Below, piece after piece: positions 25,017 to 39,004 of a DNA stretch of 64,000 nt. Made by a program: the position numbers and the translations under genes. The first letter of the stretch is position 1. Every line of letters starts with the position of its first letter. Under the pieces are notes generated by a model. It saw only the letters and a list, made by a program, of their open reading frames with translations. It was not told the DNA's origin and did not search any database. The DNA is taken from positions 51,620,931-51,684,930 of the forward strand of contig OW388296.1 in assembly GCA_936450465.1 (NCBI GenBank), in the 5' to 3' direction. The DNA is from Gibbula magus (Eukaryota; Mollusca; Gastropoda; Trochida; Trochidae).

Positions 25017-27087
25017 TGAGATATGACTGGAAAATGCAGACATATACACTGACGTGTCACTGACAACACACTAAAGTGCACAGAATCAACATACTTTATA
25101 CCCACCACCCGTCCAAAAGCACTGACATTAAAAATCTAGCAAAATTACTGTTGGTAGTATACTCTCTCAGGTCTCAATAAATTCCCGAAACATAATGTAA
25201 AAAAACTGGAACTGGCTGTCCCACAATACCCTACTATATTCCAGTACCTACTTCCTCCTCCCCGCAACCACTTCCGGGTCAATTTAACCGTGACCTCAGG
25301 CCAAATCTTGGGTTTTTAAACTTGAAATGTCGTTATCTTTCATTTTGTATGTGTACAAATAATCACATGAAATATTTTTTAAAAAAACAACCAAAACTGT
25401 CATTTATTTGTGTTTAGATATGTTTGTCAAAAACAGAACCATGTGGAAGATTGAGCCACAATGAATAATGGGAGAGCACATGAGAGGAAGTATTTAAGAA
25501 GAAATACAATTTCTCTAAATGGATCAATTTGTTTGAAAACTGCTACTGCTGAAATAAACTGGTGTGACACTTTAGTGATGGTTGTTGGAAATCCCTTTTT
25601 TCAGTTCAATGTGAAACATTCCAGTTTTTCTGCCTGTCTCTTAAGTTATTACTTATTCAAAGATATACTGTCATACTTTTACTTACATTCTTTATTTTCC
25701 AATTTGGTTTGGACTGTGTTCTAATTATGGACAGATTTATATTAATTTGACACTTTCTAATGCAGAATTCTGTCTTGTAAACAACCTTTGCGCATCGCAC
25801 AGATGAAGCACCCAATCAGGAATCTCCTTGTCTTCTAGGGAGAAACTGTTCAATATTTAACAGAGTTGATGCTAGAAAATCTGAAGGGAGTCACCTCTTT
25901 GGCAAAAGAATGACTAATGCAGGCCAACCACAATGTTTTTGTGAAATGAAACTATTCCCCATGGTGGTTCTGCACAGTCTGTGTGAACAAAACTCGCTTT
26001 AATTTTTTGAAATATGTATGACCTTATTGCGCGTAGTACTGAAGACAATGATAGAAACCGATTTCTTCAACAAAGTTGTAACCTCATAAAAGTTTGTCCT
26101 TCCAGAGTACTGACCAAGACTGTGCTGTAAATTGCTGCATTTGTTAACTCTCTACCTGCAGTGGGCCAACTTATTGTCATTCCATATGAAGAGAATCCAG
26201 CAGGGGGAAATATTATATTTCTATTAAGAAATGTTAAACCTTTTTCTATTCGCGTTTATAATATTCCTTTTTTAGGTCAACAGGCCTGAAAGACCCGATG
26301 GGCTTATGGCATGGAATGGCGTCCGGCGTCTGGCTTTTTCGACTCCTTCTCAAGAACCAGCGACTCTATAGAGCTGAAATTGTATATGCAGACTCCTTGG
26401 CCATTGGGGATTCTAAATTGTAGATTTGTTGACCTTGTGACCCCAAATGTGGGTCACAGGGATCATGACCTATTTTCATGCAGACTCCTTGGCCAATGGG
26501 GATTCTAAATTGTAGATTTGTTGATCTTGTGACCCCAAATGTGGGTCACAGGGGTCATGACCTATTTTCATCTTCTTCTCAAGTATGAAGAGCTCTAGAA
26601 AGCTGAATTGTTGTGTACAGACTCCTTGGCCAATGGGGATTTTAAATTGTAGATTTGTTGACATTGTGAACCCAAATGTGGGTCAAACAAAAACAATATG
26701 TCTCCCGACTCTTCGGGCCGGAAGACATAACAATGAATATGTTTAGATAGAGCCTACATCATTGCTATACAAATTTTGACTGTGCATGTGCAGCATTAAT
26801 TATCAAATAGATATAGATTTAAAAAAAAGTCTGTGTGTCAGTTTTGAAGGAATTATTGTGTGGTTAATTTGAAAAGTTAAAATATTTGATTGCAAAGTAG
26901 TTAAGTTCTAAGTAAAGACATTCACAGTGATATGCATTCGGATGTGTTTTCAAAACATCAACATAACAGAATACAAAAAAGAGTAGACAGACAATATATA
27001 TCAGTTTGATCACTATTTATTACAAGCAAAAGCAATGTCATTATCATATCCCCACAAAGTATATTCAAGTCCCCAAGAATAACCCTG

Positions 27088-28490
27088 CCTCTCTCCCTCC
27101 AACCCAGCCATTCACTCACCCTCCCTCCCTCCCAAACTCACTCACCCACCCTCCCTCCCTCCCTCCCACTCTCTCACCCTCCCTCCCTCCCACACTCACT
27201 CACTCACCTTCCCTCCCACACTCTCTCACCCTCCCTCCCACACTCACTCTCTCACCCTCCCTACCTCCCTCCCTCACTCTCTCACCCTCCCTCCCTCACT
27301 CTCTCAACCTCCCTCCCACACTCACTCACCCTCCCTCCCTCCGTCACTATCTCACCCTCCCTCCCTCCCTCCCATATTCACTCACTCCCTCCCTCCCATA
27401 TTCACTCACTCACTCTCTCACCCTCCCTCCCACACTCACTCACCCACCCTCCCTCCCTCACTCACTCACCCTCCCTCCCTCCGTCACTATCTCACCCTCT
27501 CTCCCTCCCTCCCACCCTCCCTCCATCCCACACCCACTCACTCACTAACTCACCCACACACTCAGGCTCCCTCCCTCCCTCCCACATTAACTCACTCCCT
27601 CACACACTCATCCTCCCTCCCTCCCTCATACTCACTCACTCTTTTAACCTCCTTTTATCACTCACTCTCTCACTCTTCCTCCCTCCCTCACTCTCACCCT
27701 CCCTCCCTCACTTTCTCACCCTCCCTCCCACAAATTTAATCACCCTCTAACCCTCCACCCTCCCTCCCTCCGTCACTATCTCACCCTCTCTTCCTCCCTC
27801 CTTCCCAAAAAAACTCACCCTCCCTCACTACCACATTCACTCACTCACTCACCCTCCCTCCCTCACACACTCACCCTCCCTCCCTCCCTCCCTCCAATAC
27901 TCGCTCATTCACTCTTTTAACCCCCTCTCTCATTCATCCAACCTCCCTCACTCTCTCACCCTCCCTCCCACACATTTACTCACCCTCTCTACCTCCCTCC
28001 CTCCGTCACTATCTCACCCTCTCTCCCTCCCTCCTTCCCAAACCAACTCACTCACACACTCACCCTCCCTCCCTCCCATACTCACTCACTCACTCTTACA
28101 ACCTCCATCTCTCACTCACTCTCCCTCCCTCCCTCTCTCTCTGCCTTCCGCCCTCACTTTCTCACCCTCCCTCCCATCCCACACTCACTCACCCTTTCTC
28201 CCTCCCTCACTCCCACACTCACTCACCCTCCCTCCCACACTCACTCACCCTCCCTCCCTTCCTCCCTCTCACACTCACTCAACCACTCACCCTCCTTCCC
28301 ACAGCCACTCACTCACCCACTCACCCTCCCTCCCACCTTCCCTCACTCACTCACCTCCCTCACTCACACACTCACAATCCCTCCCTCCCATACTCACTCT
28401 TTCAACCTCCCTCTCTCACTCACACTCTCACACTCCCTCCCTCACTCTCTCACCCTCTCTCTCTCTCACACTCAATCATTCTCTCTCACA
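27088..28490. repeat. Polypyrimidine array, unit 6
   Basis: About 1.4 kb, close to the unit 4 version in word order, with a CTCTGCC variant near 28140. Confidence 0.95.
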
Positions 28491-28522
28491 AACTGTGACA
28501 TTCGCCTTCAGACAAGAAATGT

Positions 28523-28747
28523 TCATGCACTGGTTCTCTTGAACATCTCCTTGAAAAACTTCAAGACACGTGAACATAGCCTGGAAAATAAAGAGGGCTT
28601 AGGGGTGTCTGCGACCTCAGTGTCTTCCAGGTCAATTTTCGTAAAGTCCTGGTCATCAACAATTGGAACACGGCAAATATTGACCGACACTGAGGTGCTC
28701 TGGGATGTTTCTGGGAACAGGGACTTGGCCTCTCTCAAGACAATAGG
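28523..28747 (-). pseudogene. Exon-like open segment, unit 6
   Basis: Intact frame with two replacements relative to the majority: DDQD for DDRD, and SLFSRL for SLFSSL. Both are amino acid changing. Confidence 0.35.
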
Positions 28748-31700
28748 CTGGTGGAGAGAAAAGGGAAAAAGTGTTATTTGACCACTGAATATAATACCAG
28801 TCAAAACGAGTTGGCATTTACAGGTTCTAGGAATCATGTCTTATCATGCATTGATACCTGCAGAAGTAGGCATCATGCAGTTTCAACTTTTAAAACTACG
28901 AATTTAAATTGGCTACATTGGTCAGTTTAACTGATATGAAGTAAATGGAGAAAGCTGAACTACATATTTGCATTCAAATGACTCAGTGGTTGGCAGTTAA
29001 TGCTCCAAAGGCATATTTACATGGAAAATTTTTATGAAAATATGTACATGACAAGATTGGATCTTGATCTTTTGTTAGTAGGAAATCTAGGCTGTGGACA
29101 TTCATTTTCAAGAACATGTTCATTTCCTGTGTTAACATACTTTACGGGGAGCAAGAGGTGTCAGGGTGGGGTGGACAAGAGCGGTAGGGCTTTCATATGC
29201 AGTATAAGCTGTAAGTGGTAAAGAGGAGGATTAAGACAGTGTACAATAGTCTTAGTCGGCGTGATATATTGTTTCATTGTATTGGTGTCACTGTGTAAGC
29301 TCACGGAGTAACAAAACAAACAATATGTGGAAAAGGAATATCCCTCATGTCATGGGTTTTTTCATTACTTTAGGTTTATTACATTTTACAGACCAGAATG
29401 TACATTACTTGTTTTTTTAATGGTACAAATACATAGGGAACAGATTGATTTGGGAACAGAACTGCGACTCAAATCACACTTTCTGTAATGAAAGATAAAC
29501 CAAAATGGCAGACATGTTTCTGCAACTTTGGTAAAATTTGCTTTTACCCATAGTATCGAAATAAAACACGTAAGGGCGTGTTACTTCCAAAATAATGGTA
29601 CCTTGTATGTATATGACCGAGCTCATGTTGGCAACTGAAGGTATTGGCAGTTCCAAACAAGAAAAACTTCGAAAAAATCACGAGAGCAAAAAAAGAGAGA
29701 TCTGGGCAACAGTGATTGTTGACAGAAAAGACAATCGTTGTCATGGATGTACACGATCTCGTGAGATCTCGAGAGAAAGGTCACGTGACATGATGGGGCC
29801 CGAGTTGGGTGGCGCAACATTCAAACGTGACTGTAACTTGTAGAACAGTATGGAAGACACAGTATATCTTGTATACGTTTCCCAGGGATAGCCACAGATG
29901 ATACTTCGTTAGTTGTTTAGTGACAAAAGCGTTGAAAGTATTTATCTTGAGAAAATGCACACCTTAATGTCGCCTCCAACAGTTCAGCTGGCCTGACGTT
30001 GGCAACGAGAGTGATCTGCCCCTGATGCCTAGTCACGCCACTGGGTGACAATTAGGGTTGGAACCTGACCTCAGTGCACAATTCATTTTCAGTGCATTTA
30101 TCATGAGAAACAAGTTTGAATAATGAACTACCTGACATTCCCGGAGCACAGGACTTGCTGTGAAGTCAAAACAAACCTCTCTGCACTACACAATTGCAAA
30201 CCAACGTGGGGGTTGACCAGCCCAATTTTGAGATATGACTGGAAAATGCAGACATATACACTGACGTGTCACTGACAACACACTAAAGTGCACAGAATCA
30301 ACATACTTTATACCCACCACCCGTCCAAAAGCACTGACATTAAACATCTAGCAAAATTACTGTTGGTAGTATACTCTCTCATGTCTCAATAAATTCCCGA
30401 AACATAATGTAAAAAAACTGGAACTGGCTGTCCCACAATACCCTACTATATTCCAGTACCTACTTCCTCCTCCCCGCAACCACTTCCGGGTCAATTTAAC
30501 CGTGACCTCAGGCCAAATCTTGCGTTTTTAAACTTGAAATGTCGTTATCTTTCATTTTGTATGTGTACAAATAATCACATGAAATATTTTTTAAAAAAAC
30601 AACCAAAACTGTCATATATTTGTGTTTAGATATGTTTGTCAAAAACAGAACCATGTGGAAGATTGAGCCACAATGAATAATGGGAGAGCACATGAGAGGA
30701 AGTATTTAAGAAGAAATACAATTTCTCTAAATGGATCAATTTGTTTGAAAACTGCTACTGCTGAAATAAACTGGTGTGACACTTTAGTGATGGTTGTTGG
30801 AAATCCCTTTTTTCAGTTCAATGTGAAACATTCCAGTTTTTCTGCCTGTCTCTTAAGTTATTACTTATTCAAAGATATACTGTCATACTTTTACTTACAT
30901 TCTTTATTTTCAAATTTGGTTTGGACTGTGTTCTAATTATGGACAGATTTATATTAATTTGACACTTTCTAATGCAGAATTCTGTCTTGTAAACAACCTT
31001 TGCGCATCGCACAGATGAAGCACCCAATCAGGATTCTATTTGTCTTCTAGGGAGAAACTGTTCAATATTTAACAGAGTTGATGCTAGAAAATCTGAAGGG
31101 AGTCACCTCTTTGGCAAAAGAATGACTAATGCAGGCCAACCACAATATTTTTGTGAAATGAAACTATTCCCCATGGTGGTTCTGCACAGTCTGTGTGAAC
31201 AAAACTCGCTTTAATTTTTTGAAATATGTATGACCTTATTGCGCGTAGTACTGAAGACAATGATAGAAACCGATTTCTTCAACAAAGTTGTAACCTCATA
31301 AAAGTTTGTCCTTCCAGAGTACTGACCAAGACTGTGCTGTAAATTGCTGCATTTGTTAACTCTACCTGCAGTGGGCCAACTTATTGTCATTCCATATGAA
31401 GAGAATCCAGCAGGGGGAAATATTATATTTCTATTAAGAAATGTTAATCCTTTTTCTATTCGCGTTTATAATATTCCTTTTTTAGGTCAACAGGCCTGAA
31501 AGACCCGATGGGCTTATGGCATGGAATGGCGTCCGGCTTTTTCGACTCCTTCTCAAGAACCAGCGACTCTATAGAGCTGAAATTGTATATGCAGACTCCT
31601 TGGCCATTGGTGATTCTAAATTGTAGATTTGTTGACCTTGTGACCCCAAATGTGGGTCACAGGGATCATGACCTATTTTCATGCAGACTCCTTGGCCAAT

Positions 31701-32289
31701 GGGGATTCTAAATTGTAGATTTGTTGATCTTGTGACCCCAAATGTGGGTCACAGGGGTCATGACCTATTTTCATCTTCTTCTCAAGTATGAAGAGCTCTA
31801 GAAAGCTGAATTGTTGTGTACAGACTCCTTGGCCAATGGGGATTTTAAATTGTAGATTTGTTGACATTGTGAACCCAAATGTGGGTCAAACAAAAACAAT
31901 ATGTCTCCCGACTCTTCGGGCCGGAAGACATAACAATGAATATCTTTAGATAGAGCCTACATCATTGCTATACAAATTTTGACTGTGCATGTGCAGCATT
32001 AATTATCAAATAGATATAGATTTAAAAAAAGTCTGTGTGTCAGTTTTGAAGGAATTATTGTGTGGTTAATTTGAAAAGTTAAAATATTTGATTGCAAAGT
32101 AGTCACGTTCTAAGTAAAGACATTCACAGTGATATCCATTCGAATGTGTTTTCAAAACATCAACATAACAGAATACAAAAAAGAGTAGACAGACAACATA
32201 TATCAGTTTGATCACTATTTATTACAAGCTCAAGCAATGTCATTATCATATCCCCACAAAGTATATACAAGTCCCCAAGAATAACCCTG

Positions 32290-33298
32290 CCTCTCTCCCT
32301 CCCACCCAGCCATTCACTCACCCTCCCTCCCTCCCAAACTCACTCACCCACCCTCCCTCCCTCCCTCCCTCCCACACTCACTCACTCACCTTCCCTCCCA
32401 CACTCTCTCACCCTCCCTCCCACACTCACTCTCTCACCCTCCCTACCTCCCTCCCTAACTCTCTCACCCTCCCTCCCTCACTCTCTCTACCTCCCTCCAC
32501 AATCACTCACCCTCCCTCCCTCCGTCACTATCTCACCCTCCCTCCCTCCCTCCCATATTCACTCACTCACTCTCTCACCCTCCCTCCCACACTCACTCAC
32601 CCACCCTCCCTCCCTCACTCACTCACTCACCCTCCCTCCCTCCGTCACTATCTCACCCTCTCTCCCTCCCTCCCACCCTCCCTCCATCCCACACCCACTC
32701 ACTCACTAACTCACCCACACACTCAGGCTCCCTCCCTCCCACATTAACTCACTCCCTCACACACTCATCCTCCCTCCCTCCCTCATACTCACTCACTCTT
32801 TTAACCTCCTTCTATCACTCACTCTCTCACTCTTCCTCCCTCCCTCACTTTCTCACCCTCCCTTTCACAAATTTAATCACCCTCTAACCCTCCACCCTCC
32901 CTCCCTCCGTCACTATCTCACCCTCTCTTCCTCCCTCCTTCCCAAAAACACTCATCCTCCCTCACTACCACATTCACTCACTCACTCACCCTCCCTCCCT
33001 CACACACTCACCCTCCCTCCCTCCCTCCAATACTCACTCATTCACTCTTTTAACCCCCTCTCTCATTCACTCTCTCACTCATCCAACCTCCCTCACTCTC
33101 TCACCCTCCCTCCCACACATTTACTCACCCTCTCTACCTCCCTACCTCCGTCACTATCTCACCCTCTCTCCCTCCCTCCTTCCCAAACCAACTCACTCAC
33201 ACACTCACCCTCCCTCCCTCCCTCCCATACTCACTCACTTATTCTTACAACCTCCATCTCTCACTCACTCTCCCTCCCTCCCTCTCTCTCTCCTCTCA
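32290..33298. repeat. Polypyrimidine array, unit 7 (3'-deleted)
   Basis: About 1.0 kb. The last third present in other units, including the CACACTCAATCATTCTC end, is missing. The array abuts the exon-like segment directly. Confidence 0.95.
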
Positions 33299-33516
33299 CT
33301 GGTTCTCTTGAACATCTCCTTGAAAAACTTCAAGACACGTGAACATAGGCTGGAAAATAAAGAGGGCTTAGGGGTGTCTGCGACCTCAGTGTCTTCCAGG
33401 TCAATTTTCGTAAAGTCCCGGTCATCAACAATTGGAACACGGCAAATATTGACCGACACTGAGGTGCTCTGGGATGTTTCTGGGAACAGGGACTTGGCCT
33501 CTCTCAAGACAATAGG
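33265..33516 (-). pseudogene. Exon-like open segment, unit 7 (runs into CT array)
   Basis: A deletion removes the normal stop. The frame continues into the purine-rich strand of the CT array and ends in RRERGREGE at 33265. The body of the segment is otherwise the majority sequence. Confidence 0.35.
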
Positions 33517-35992
33517 CTGGTGGAGAGAAAAGGGAAAAAGTGTTATTTGACCACTAATTATAATACCAGTCAAAACGAGTTGGCATTTACAGGTTCTAGG
33601 AATCATGTCTTATCATGCATTGATACCTGCAGAAGTAGGCATCATGCAGTTTCAACTTTTAAAACTACGAATTTAAAATGGCTACATCGGTCAGTTTAAC
33701 TGATATGAAGTAAATGGAGAAAGCTGAACTACATATTTGCATTCAAATGACTCAGTGGTTGGCAGTTAATGCTCCAAAGGCATATTTACATGGTAAAATT
33801 TTATGAAAATATGTACATGACAAGATTGGATCTTGATCTTTTGTTAGTAGGAAATCTAGGCTGTGCATGGACATTCATTTTCAAGAACGTGTTCATTATT
33901 CCTGTGTTAACATACTTTACGGGGAGCAAGAGGTGTCAGGGTGGGGTGGACAAGAGCGGTAGGGCTTTCATATGCAGTATAAGCTGTAAGTGGTAAAGAG
34001 GAGGATTAAGACAGTGTACAATAGTCTTAGTCGGCGTGATATATTGTTTCATTATATTGGTGTCACTGTGTAAGCTCACGGAGTAACAAAACAAACAATA
34101 TGTGGAAAAGGAATATCCCTCATGTCATGGGTTTTTTCATTACTTTAGGTTTATTACATTTTACAGACCAGAATGTACATTACTTGTTTTTTTAATGGTA
34201 CAAATACATAGGGAACAGATTGATTTGGGAACAGAACTGCGACTCAAATCACACTTTCTGTAATGAAAGATAAACCAAAATGGCAGACATGTTTCTGCAA
34301 CTTTGGTAAAATTTGCTTTTACCCATAGTATCGAAATAAAACACGTAAGGGCGTGTTACTTCCAAAATAATGGTACCTTGTATGTATATGACCGAGCTCA
34401 TGTTGGCAACTGAAGGTATTGGCAGTTCCAAACAAGAAAAACTTCGAAAAAATCACGAGAGCAAAAAAAGAGAGATCTGGGCAACAGTGATTGTTGACAG
34501 AAAAGACAATCGTTGTCATGGATGTACACGATCTCGTGAGATCTCGAGAGAAAGGTCACGTGACATGATGGGGCCCGAGTTGGGTGGCGCAACATTCAAA
34601 CGTGACTGTAACTTGTAGAACAGTATGGAAGACACAGTATATCTTGTATACGTTTCCCAGGGATAGCCACAGATGATACTTCGTTAGTTGTTTAGTGACA
34701 AAAGCGTTGAAAGGATTTATCTTGAGAAAATGCACACCTTAATGTCGCCTCCAACAGTTCAGCTGGCCTGACGTTGGCAACGAGAGTGATCTGCCCCTGA
34801 TGCCTAGTCACGCCACTGGGTGACAATTAGGGTTGGAACCTGACCTCAGTGCACAATTCATTTTCAGTGCATTTATCATGAGAAACAAGTTTGAATAATG
34901 AACTACCTGACATTCCCCCCGGAGCACAGGACTTGCTGTGAAGTCAAAACAAACCTCTCTGCACTACACAATTGCAAACCAACGTGGGGGTTGACCAGCC
35001 CAATTTTAATTGAGATATGACTGGAAAATGCAGACATATACACTGACGTGTCACTGACAACACACTAAAGTGCACAGAATCAACATACTTTATACCCACC
35101 ACCCGTCCAAAAGCACTGACATTAAACATCTAGCAAAATTACTGTTGGTAGTATACTCTCTCATGTCTCAATAAATTCCCGAAACATAATGTAAAAAAAC
35201 TGGAACTGGCTGTCCCACAATACCCTACTATATTCCAGTACCTACTTCCTCCTCCCCGCAACCACTTCCGGGTCAATTTAACCGTGACCTCAGGCCAAAT
35301 CTTGCGTTTTTAAACTTGAAATGTCGTTATCTTTCATTTTGTATGTGTACAAATAATCACATGAAATATTTTTAAAAAAAACAACCAAAACTGTCATATA
35401 TTTGTGTTTAGATATGTTTGTCAAAAACAGAACCATGTGGAAGATTGAGCCACAATGAATAATGGGAGAGCACATGAGAGGAAGTATTTAAGAAGAAATA
35501 CAATTTCTCTAAATGGATCAATTTGTTTGAAAACTGCTACTGCTGAAAGAAACTGGTGTGACACTTTAGTGATGGTTGTTGGAAATCCCTTTTTTCAGTT
35601 CAATGTGAAACATTCCAGTTTTTCTGCCTGTCTCTTAAGTTATTACTTATTCAAAAATATACTGTCATACTTTTACTTACATTCTTTATTTTCAAATTTG
35701 GTTTGGACTGTGTTCTAATTATGGACAGATTTATATTAATTTGACACTTTCTAATGCAGAATTCTGTCTTGTAAACAACCTTTGCGCATCGCACAGATGA
35801 AGCACCCAATCAGGATTCTCCTTGTCTTCTAGGGAGAAACTGTTCAATATTTAACAGAGTTGATGCTAGAAAATCTGAAGGGAGTCACCTCTTTGGCAAA
35901 AGAATGACTAATGCAGGCCAACCACAATGTTTTTGTGAAATGAAACTATTCCCCATGGTGGTTCTGCACAGTCTGTGTGAACAAAACTCGCT

Positions 35993-38900
35993 TTAATTTT
36001 TTGAAATATGTATGACCTTATTGCGCGTAGTACTGAAGACAATGATAGAAACCGATTTCTTCAACAAAGTTGTAACCTCATAAAAGTTTGTCCTTCCAGA
36101 GTACTGACCAAGACTGTGCTGTAAATTGCTGCATTTGTTAACTCTCTACCTGCAGTGGGCCAACTTATTGTCATTCCATATGAAGAGAATCCAGCAGGGG
36201 GAAATATTATATTTCTATTAAGAAATGTTAATCCTTTTTCTACTTGCTTTAATAATATTCCTTTTTTAGGTGAACAGGGCTGAATGACCCGATGGGCTTA
36301 TGGCATGGAATGGCGTTCGGCGTCTGGCCGTCTGTAAACTTTTAGCTTTTTCGACTCTTTCTCAAGAACCAGTGACTCTAGAGAGCTGAAATTGTATATG
36401 CAGACTCCTTGGCCAATGGGGATTCTAAATTGTAGATTTGTTGACCTTGTGACCCCAAATGAATCATTCAAATCAAGTCTCAAAGCCTATCTTTTTGTTC
36501 AGTTTTATGGTTCATAAGGACTTTCACAATTGCAACAATTGTACACATTGATTTGTTATTGCTGTTTGTGTGAAGTGAGCACATTCAAATGTGCATCACT
36601 ATTATCATTATTTATTAGCATTATATGTTTAGCGCTTTGAGCATGCTTTCGAGCGTGGATATGTGCGCTTTATAAATATGCACTATTATTATTATTACAT
36701 TGGTCAGTTTAACTGAGATGAAGTAAATGGAGAAAGCTGAACTACAGATTTGCATTCAAATGACTCAGTGGTTGGCAGTTAATGCCCCAAAGGCATATTT
36801 ACATGGTAAAATTTTATGAAAATATACATGACAAGATTTGGATCTTGATCTTTTGTTAGTAGGAAATCTAGGCTGTGCATGGACATTCATTTTCAAGAAC
36901 GTGTTCATTATTCCTGTGTTAACATACTTTACGGGGAGCAAGAGGTGTCAGGGTGGGGTGGACAAGAGCGGTAGGGCTTTCATATGCAGTATAAGCTGTA
37001 AGTGGTAAAGAGGAGGATTAAGACAGTGTACAATAGTCTTAGTCGGCGTGATATATTGTTTCATTATATTGGTGTCACTGTGTAAGCTCACGGAGTAACA
37101 AAACAAACAATATGTGGAAAAGGAATATCCCTCATGTCATGGGTTTTTTCATTACTTTAGGTTTATTACATTTTACAGACCAGAATGTACATTACTTGTT
37201 TTTTTAATGGTACAAATACATAGGGAACAGATTGATTTGGGAACAGAACTGCGACTCAAATCACACTTTCTGTAATGAAAGATAAACCAAAATGGCAGAC
37301 ATGTTTCTGCAACTTTGGTAAAATTTGCTTTTACCCATAGTATCGAAATAAAACACGTAAGGGCGTGTTACTTCCAAAATAATGGTACCTTGTATGTATA
37401 TGACCGAGCTCATGTTGGCAACTGAAGGTATTGGCAGTTCCAAACAAGAAAAACTTCGAAAAAATCACGAGAGCAAAAAAAGAGAGATCTGGGCAACAGT
37501 GATTGTTGAGAGAAAAGACAATCGTTGTCATGGATGTACACGATCTCGTGAGATCTCGAGAGAAAGGTCACGTGACATGATGGGGCCCGAGTTGGGTGGC
37601 GCAACATTCAAACGTGACTGTAACTTGTAGAACAGTATGGAAGACACAGTATATCTTGTATACGTTTCCCAGGGATAGCCACAGATGATACTTCGTTAGT
37701 TGTTTAGTGACAAAAGCGTTGAAAGGATTTATCTTGAGAAAATGCACACCTTAATGTCGCCTCCAACAGTTCAGCTGGCCTGACGTTGGCAACGAGAGTG
37801 ATCTGCCCCTGATGCCTAGTCACGCCACTGGGTGACAATTAGGGTTGGAACCTGACCTCAGTGCACAATTCATTTTCAGTGCATTTATCATGAGAAACAA
37901 GTTTGAATAATGAACTACCTGACATTCCCCCCGGAGCACAGGACTTGCTGTGAAGTCAAAACAAACCTCTCTGCACTACACAATTGCAAACCAACGTGGG
38001 GGTTGACCAGCCCAATTTTAATTGAGATATGACTGGAAAATGCAGACATATACACTGACGTGTCACTGACAACACACTAAAGTGCACAGAATCAACATAC
38101 TTTATACCCACCACCCGTCCAAAAGCACTGACATTAAACATCTAGCAAAATTACTGTTGGTAGTATACTCTCTCATGTCTCAATAAATTCCCGAAACATA
38201 ATGTAAAAAAACTGGAACTGGCTGTCCCACAATACCCTACTATATTCCAGTACCTACTTCCTCCTCCCCGCAACCACTTCCGGGTCAATTTAACCGTGAC
38301 CTCAGGCCAAATCTTGCGTTTTTAAACTTGAAATGTCGTTATCTTTCATTTTGTATGTGTACAAATAATCACATGAAATATTTTTAAAAAAAACAACCAA
38401 AACTGTCATATATTTGTGTTTAGATATGTTTGTCAAAAACAGAACCATGTGGAAGATTGAGCCACAATGAATAATGGGAGAGCACATGAGAGGAAGTATT
38501 TAAGAAGAAATACAATTTCTCTAAATGGATCAATTTGTTTGAAAACTGCTACTGCTGAAATAAACTGGTGTGACACTTTAGTGATGGTTGTTGGAAATCC
38601 CTTTTTTCAGTTCAATGTGAAACATTCCAGTTTTTCTGCCTGTCTCTTAAGTTATTACTTATTCAAAAATATACTGTCATACTTTTACTTACATTCTTTA
38701 TTTTCAAATTTGGTTTGGACTGTGTTCTAATTATGGACAGATTTATATTAATTTGACACTTTCTAATGCAGAATTCTGTCTTGTAAACAACCTTTGCGCA
38801 TCGCACAGATGAAGCACCCAATCAGGATTCTCCTTGTCTTCTAGGGAGAAACTGTTCAATATTTAACAGAGTTGATGCTAGAAAATCTGAAGGGAGTCAC

Positions 38901-39004
38901 CTCTTTGGCAAAAGAATGACTAATGCAGGCCAACCACAATGTTTTTGTGAAATGAAACTATTCCCCATGGTGGTTCTGCACAGTCTGTGTGAACAAAACT
39001 CGCT
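35993..39004. repeat. Array unit 8 (large deletion replaced by LINE tail)
   Basis: Eighth unit, only 3012 bp. The unit runs normally to 36460, inside the first minisatellite copy, then switches to a LINE 3' end (36461-36696). It resumes at ACATTGGTCAGTTTAAC. The rest of the minisatellite, the hairpin, the whole polypyrimidine array and the minus-strand exon-like segment are absent. Confidence 0.95.
36461..36696 (+). mobile_element. 5'-truncated LINE 3' end replacing part of unit 8
   Basis: The sequence begins with the end of a reverse-transcriptase frame (ESFKSSLKAYLFVQFYGS, then stop). A 3' UTR follows with AGCGCTTTGAGCATGCTTTC and GCGCTTTATAAATATGCAC, then an (ATT)n tail. It joins unit sequence on both sides but without the intervening 2 kb or so of the unit, so insertion was accompanied by a deletion. 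Confidence 0.75.

Larger units (their letters stand above)
20532..25998. repeat. Array unit 5 (with two private insertions)
   Basis: Fifth unit, 5467 bp, minisatellite at 20913-21208. It carries two insertions not seen in other copies: a LINE 3' end at 24020-24194 and a 101-bp insertion with an 18-bp flanking duplication at 24916-25016. Its left half shares marker variants with unit 7, including loss of GTCTG in the GTCCGGCTTTTTCG stretch and CCATTGGTGATTC in the minisatellite. Confidence 0.95.
25999..31210. repeat. Array unit 6
   Basis: Sixth unit, 5212 bp and typical in layout, minisatellite at 26389-26684. A small deletion near 30228 removes TTTAAT from the CCCAATTTTAATTGAGA stretch found in other copies. 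Its right half resembles that of unit 4. Confidence 0.95.
31211..35992. repeat. Array unit 7 (internal deletion at end of CT array)
   Basis: Seventh unit, 4782 bp, minisatellite at 31592-31888. The right end of its polypyrimidine array and the following TGTGACATTCGCCTTCAG stretch are deleted, so CTCTCTCTCCTCTC runs directly into ACTGGTTCTCTTG at 33299. The deletion removes the stop codon position of the minus-strand exon-like segment. Confidence 0.95.
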
